Part shown: positions 8,925 through 10,982 of the stretch, one piece after another
Position numbering within the stretch: the stretch's first letter is position 1
How the letters are laid out: every line of letters begins with the position of its first letter
Assembly (NCBI GenBank): GCA_012518475.1
Contig: JAAYSB010000034.1
Coordinates: 1 to 10,982, forward strand
Source: Intrasporangiaceae bacterium
Lineage (GTDB): Bacteria; Actinomycetota; Actinomycetes; Actinomycetales; Dermatophilaceae
Direction: 5' to 3'
Length of the DNA: 10,982 nt
Program-made: the position numbers and the translations under genes
Notes under the pieces: model-generated
What the model saw: the letters and a program-made list of their open reading frames with translations, nothing else
The model's database searches: none
Told to the model about the DNA's origin: nothing

Positions 8925-9179
8925 CTAGGTCCTACCGTACCGGAGCCAGATGGTGTACAAGGACAGAGCCATCCCGGCAAGCATGCCGACCGGGATGAAA
9001 AGTGTGATATCGGTCCACCTGGTGATTAGCCAGCCGAGGCCGCCGAACACCAGAGGGCCGGTGACCAGGTAGGCGATGACGGTCGAGCCCATGGCGTCGG
9101 CCTGGAAGGAGTCGCTCGGACCGGAGCGTGCGCCGTCATCGGAGTGCGGGCTGTAGGCGGAGGGTCGCTCGGGGCTCAT
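8925..9179 (-). CDS. AtpZ-like two-helix membrane protein
   Basis: The 84-residue product has a polar N-terminus (1-30) and two hydrophobic helices (about 33-52 and 58-78) separated by a short 'TRWTDI' loop. The pattern 'GPLVFGGLGWLITRW...IPVGMLAGMALSLYTIW' resembles the AtpZ / F0F1-ATPase gene-1 family, small proteins encoded at the front of atp operons and implicated, with AtpI, in c-ring assembly or magnesium handling. I chose the ATG at 9179 because it overlaps the stop of the preceding gene (ATGA) and follows a GGGGGAG ribosome binding site. The frame upstream is arginine-rich and lies inside the atpI-like gene. The family call is moderate. Confidence 0.78.
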   Translation of the reverse strand: MSPERPSAYSPHSDDGARSGPSDSFQADAMGSTVIAYLVTGPLVFGGLGWLITRWTDITLFIPVGMLAGMALSLYTIWLRYGRT

Positions 9180-9619
9180 CGGCTCTCCCCCGCTGTCTCT
9201 GCGGGCAGTTCGGCGGTGACGATGTGCCGGCCCCTGCTGTAGCCGAGGACCTGGGCCACCTGCATGACAATGACCTGCACGATCGCACCGATCGCGAACG
9301 CGCGTCCCTGCATCCAGTCCTGTCCCCGCAGGGCGAGCAGTGCGGCCACGATGAGCAGGATCTGCCCGATGTAGACGATCGCGGCCCCGGCCATCGAGAG
9401 GTTCGCATCCCCGGCCAGGACGGCGCTGATGCCGAGGATTCCGAGGAGCAGGACGACATAGACGATGAGAGTCCCGGTGAGCGCGGACAGCGCGGTGTGC
9501 TCGGTGCCGACGATCCACGCGACCGTCGTGATGACGAGGATGCTCAGCAGGCCGACGACAGCAGCGACGCCGAGGATCGAGGTCCCCGCTCGCCAGCCGG
9601 TCAGTGGTTGCCGTCGCAT
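9176..9619 (-). CDS. atpI: AtpI-like ATP synthase subunit I, four-helix membrane protein
   Basis: The 147-residue product has four predicted transmembrane helices (about 14-38, 43-68, 77-97, 104-126) and short polar ends, the layout of ATP synthase protein I. AtpI proteins are not part of the finished enzyme and are thought to help assemble the c-ring. Position also supports the call: in Actinobacteria such a gene commonly lies between the wecA-like gene and atpB. The ATG at 9619 has no Shine-Dalgarno; upstream lies a CRP-type palindrome only 4 bases away, so the message may be leaderless or nearly so. Its stop overlaps the AtpZ-like start. Sequence conservation in this family is low, so the name rests on topology and context. 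Confidence 0.72.
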   Translation of the reverse strand: MRRQPLTGWRAGTSILGVAAVVGLLSILVITTVAWIVGTEHTALSALTGTLIVYVVLLLGILGISAVLAGDANLSMAGAAIVYIGQILLIVAALLALRGQDWMQGRAFAIGAIVQVIVMQVAQVLGYSRGRHIVTAELPAETAGESR

Positions 9620-9622
9620 AGT

Positions 9623-9640
9623 TTGTGAAAGTTATCACAA
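9623..9640 (-). promoter_or_regulatory. CRP/GlxR-type palindromic operator upstream of the atp genes
   Basis: TTGTGA (9623-9628), 6 bases, then TCACAA (9635-9640) is a perfect inverted repeat that contains TGTGA-N6-TCACA, the core recognised by cAMP-receptor-type regulators (CRP, and GlxR in Corynebacterium). It lies in the 59-base gap between the wecA-like gene and the atpI-like gene, ending 4 bases before the ATG. On the coding strand the spacer reads TAACTT, which fits a weak -10 box. A bound regulator would then cover the promoter, which suggests repression, unless the true promoter is elsewhere. Confidence 0.6.
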
Positions 9641-9678
9641 GCGCTCCGGATGAGCCACATCGTCCCAGGAGCTGACGC

Positions 9679-10821
9679 CTATCGGTCCTCGGGTCGCTGC
9701 CTGCGATAGCGGGGATAGACATGGGGACGGTGGGTCCCGACCACCACCCGCGGCAGCAGCACCGTCAGGGCCGCAGCGACCCCGAGCATGACGACGAGGA
9801 CTCCGGCGGCGAGCTGAGGCGCGAGGAAGACGAAGGACACCGAGCCCAACGACACCGCGGCAGCCCAGGCCCAGAGGATGAGCACCGCCCGCCGGTGGCC
9901 GTGGCCGAAGGCGAGCATCCGGTGGTGGAGGTGACCCGCGTCCGGTTGCCAGGGCCGGCGGCCGGCACGCGTTCGGCGGATGACGGCCCAGATGACGTCG
10001 ACGAGCGGCAGCAGGAAGATCGCGAGGGGCACGATGAGCGGGAGCACGGTGGCTGCCACAGGTTCGGTACTGATGTCCGCCCCGTCGACGGAGCCGGTGA
10101 TCGTGATGGTGGCGGCAGCAAGGAGGAGCCCGAAGAGCAGCGCACCGGAGTCGCCCATGAAGATCCGGGCCGGGAAGAAGTTGTGCGGCAGGAAGCCGAC
10201 GGCGCAGCCGACGACTGCCGCAGAGATCAGGGCCGAGGTGGAGAAGACATCGGGCGGCTCATACGTGCGCGAGATGAAGTACGCGTAGGCGAAGAATGAG
10301 AGGGCCGCAATCCCGACGACACCGCTCGCGAGTCCGTCGAGACCGTCGATGAAGTTGATCGCATTCGTCGAGACGAGGACGACCAGGACGGTGAGTGCGA
10401 GGAGGATGGACGGCGGCAGAACGACCTGCATCCCGACCGGGACGGTATGGAACTGCACGTTGTGGTAGGCGAGCGCGCCGGCGGCGATCAGCTGTCCGCC
10501 GAGCTTGGCGAACCAGTCCAGCTCGCGGATGTCGTCGATCGCGCCGACCAGGCAGACGATGGCCGCCGCGATGAGGACCCCGCGGATCTCGTCCTGCTCG
10601 AACAGCTGCCGTAGCCGCGGCAGGCGCGCTGCGGCCAGACAGGCCGCGGCGAAGCCGACGAAGATCGCCACTCCCCCCAGACGCGGGATCGGGATGGTGT
10701 GGACATCGCGGTCCCGCACCGCGGTATAGGCCCCCGTCCGGACGGCGAGGGTCCGCATGAGCGGTGTGAACGCATACGTCATCAGAGCGGCGACGACGAT
10801 GACGAACAGGTACTCGCGCAT
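9679..10821 (-). CDS. wecA: WecA/TagO-type undecaprenyl/decaprenyl-phosphate GlcNAc-1-phosphate transferase
   Basis: This polytopic membrane enzyme transfers a sugar-1-phosphate, probably GlcNAc-1-P from UDP-GlcNAc, to a polyprenyl phosphate, the first step of cell-wall glycan or teichoic-type polymer synthesis. The 380 residues carry the family motifs: 'HTIPIPRLGG' (41-50), the catalytic Asp pair in AIDD (96-97), 'NAINFIDGLDGLASG' (153-167), the nucleophile-region GDSG (223-226) and HLHHR (297-301). About ten hydrophobic segments alternate with short loops, and the C-terminus is basic. AAGGG lies 9 bases before the ATG. It starts 40 bases after glyA and ends 59 bases before the atpI-like gene. 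The exact acceptor and sugar cannot be read from the sequence. Confidence 0.93.
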   Translation of the reverse strand: MREYLFVIVVAALMTYAFTPLMRTLAVRTGAYTAVRDRDVHTIPIPRLGGVAIFVGFAAACLAAARLPRLRQLFEQDEIRGVLIAAAIVCLVGAIDDIRELDWFAKLGGQLIAAGALAYHNVQFHTVPVGMQVVLPPSILLALTVLVVLVSTNAINFIDGLDGLASGVVGIAALSFFAYAYFISRTYEPPDVFSTSALISAAVVGCAVGFLPHNFFPARIFMGDSGALLFGLLLAAATITITGSVDGADISTEPVAATVLPLIVPLAIFLLPLVDVIWAVIRRTRAGRRPWQPDAGHLHHRMLAFGHGHRRAVLILWAWAAAVSLGSVSFVFLAPQLAAGVLVVMLGVAAALTVLLPRVVVGTHRPHVYPRYRRQRPEDR

Positions 10822-10861
10822 CCGGTGGCGCCCTTCGGCCGGTCCTCTCGCTCAGCCCGGG

Positions 10862-10982
10862 TCAGCGGGGGTATGCGGGGAACCGGCCGACGAGCTCGCT
10901 CACCTGCCCGCGAACCTCACGGGAGACAGCGTGCTCGGGATCCGCGTCGCCCTCGGTGACGGCGCGGGCGATGAGCTCGGCG
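10862..10982 (-). CDS. glyA: Serine hydroxymethyltransferase, C-terminal 39 residues (partial)
   Basis: The minus strand is open from the window edge to a TGA at 10862, giving a 39-residue C-terminus that ends 'VSELVGRFPAYPR'. GlyA proteins end in a similar 'V..L...FP.Y' helix and tail. The preceding charged helix ('AELIARAVTEGDADPEHAVS') fits the small C-terminal domain. GlyA is a cytoplasmic PLP enzyme that converts serine and tetrahydrofolate to glycine and methylene-tetrahydrofolate. The gene order glyA, wecA-like, atp operon is familiar in Actinobacteria and supports the call. The catalytic part lies outside the window. Confidence 0.75.
   Translation of the reverse strand, partial: AELIARAVTEGDADPEHAVSREVRGQVSELVGRFPAYPR

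Noticed and set aside
9003..9018. Possible second CRP half-site, TGTGA-N6-TCCAC
   Set aside because: Only one half-site matches and it lies inside the AtpZ-like coding region.

Overview
The window is a high-GC stretch whose gene order and protein features point to an actinobacterium, probably of the Micrococcales. An Intrasporangiaceae-like host is a guess from protein style, not a result. Almost everything belongs to one leftward (minus-strand) gene train that encodes the complete F1Fo ATP synthase, with the genes that usually flank it in Actinobacteria.

Reading from right to left on the minus strand, the order is: the C-terminal end of glyA (serine hydroxymethyltransferase), a WecA/TagO-type polyprenyl-phosphate sugar-phosphate transferase, two small membrane accessory proteins (a 4-helix AtpI-like and a 2-helix AtpZ-like protein), then atpB, atpE, atpF, atpH, atpA, atpG, atpD and atpC, and last a DUF2550 membrane protein. 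Spacing is tight. The stop and start codons overlap at atpI/atpZ (ATGA), atpF/atpH (TGATG) and atpD/atpC (TGATG). Larger gaps of 53 to 160 bases lie around atpE and on both sides of atpA, and these hold stem-loops and short repeats. Together the products make the Fo rotor and stator (a, c, b-delta) and the F1 head (alpha, gamma, beta, epsilon), which couple proton flow to ATP synthesis at the cytoplasmic membrane.

At the left, a plus-strand PduO-type cobalamin adenosyltransferase converges on the DUF2550 gene with 12 bases between them. It diverges, with only 20 bases between start codons, from a minus-strand multi-pass membrane protein that runs off the left edge. That protein resembles the HGSNAT/DUF418-like acyltransferase group.

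The core content is housekeeping; I see no mobile element, CRISPR array, RNA gene or defence system. The points worth a second look are regulatory and structural: a perfect CRP/GlxR-type palindrome (TGTGA-N6-TCACA) just upstream of the atpI-like gene; a nine-codon upstream ORF overlapping the atpE start and preceded by a hairpin that contains its ribosome binding site; a 26-base GC-rich hairpin between atpA and atpG; an alpha subunit with a mycobacterial-style C-terminal extension paired with an epsilon subunit that lacks its C-terminal helical domain; and a c subunit in which two glycines of the ring-packing motif are alanines.
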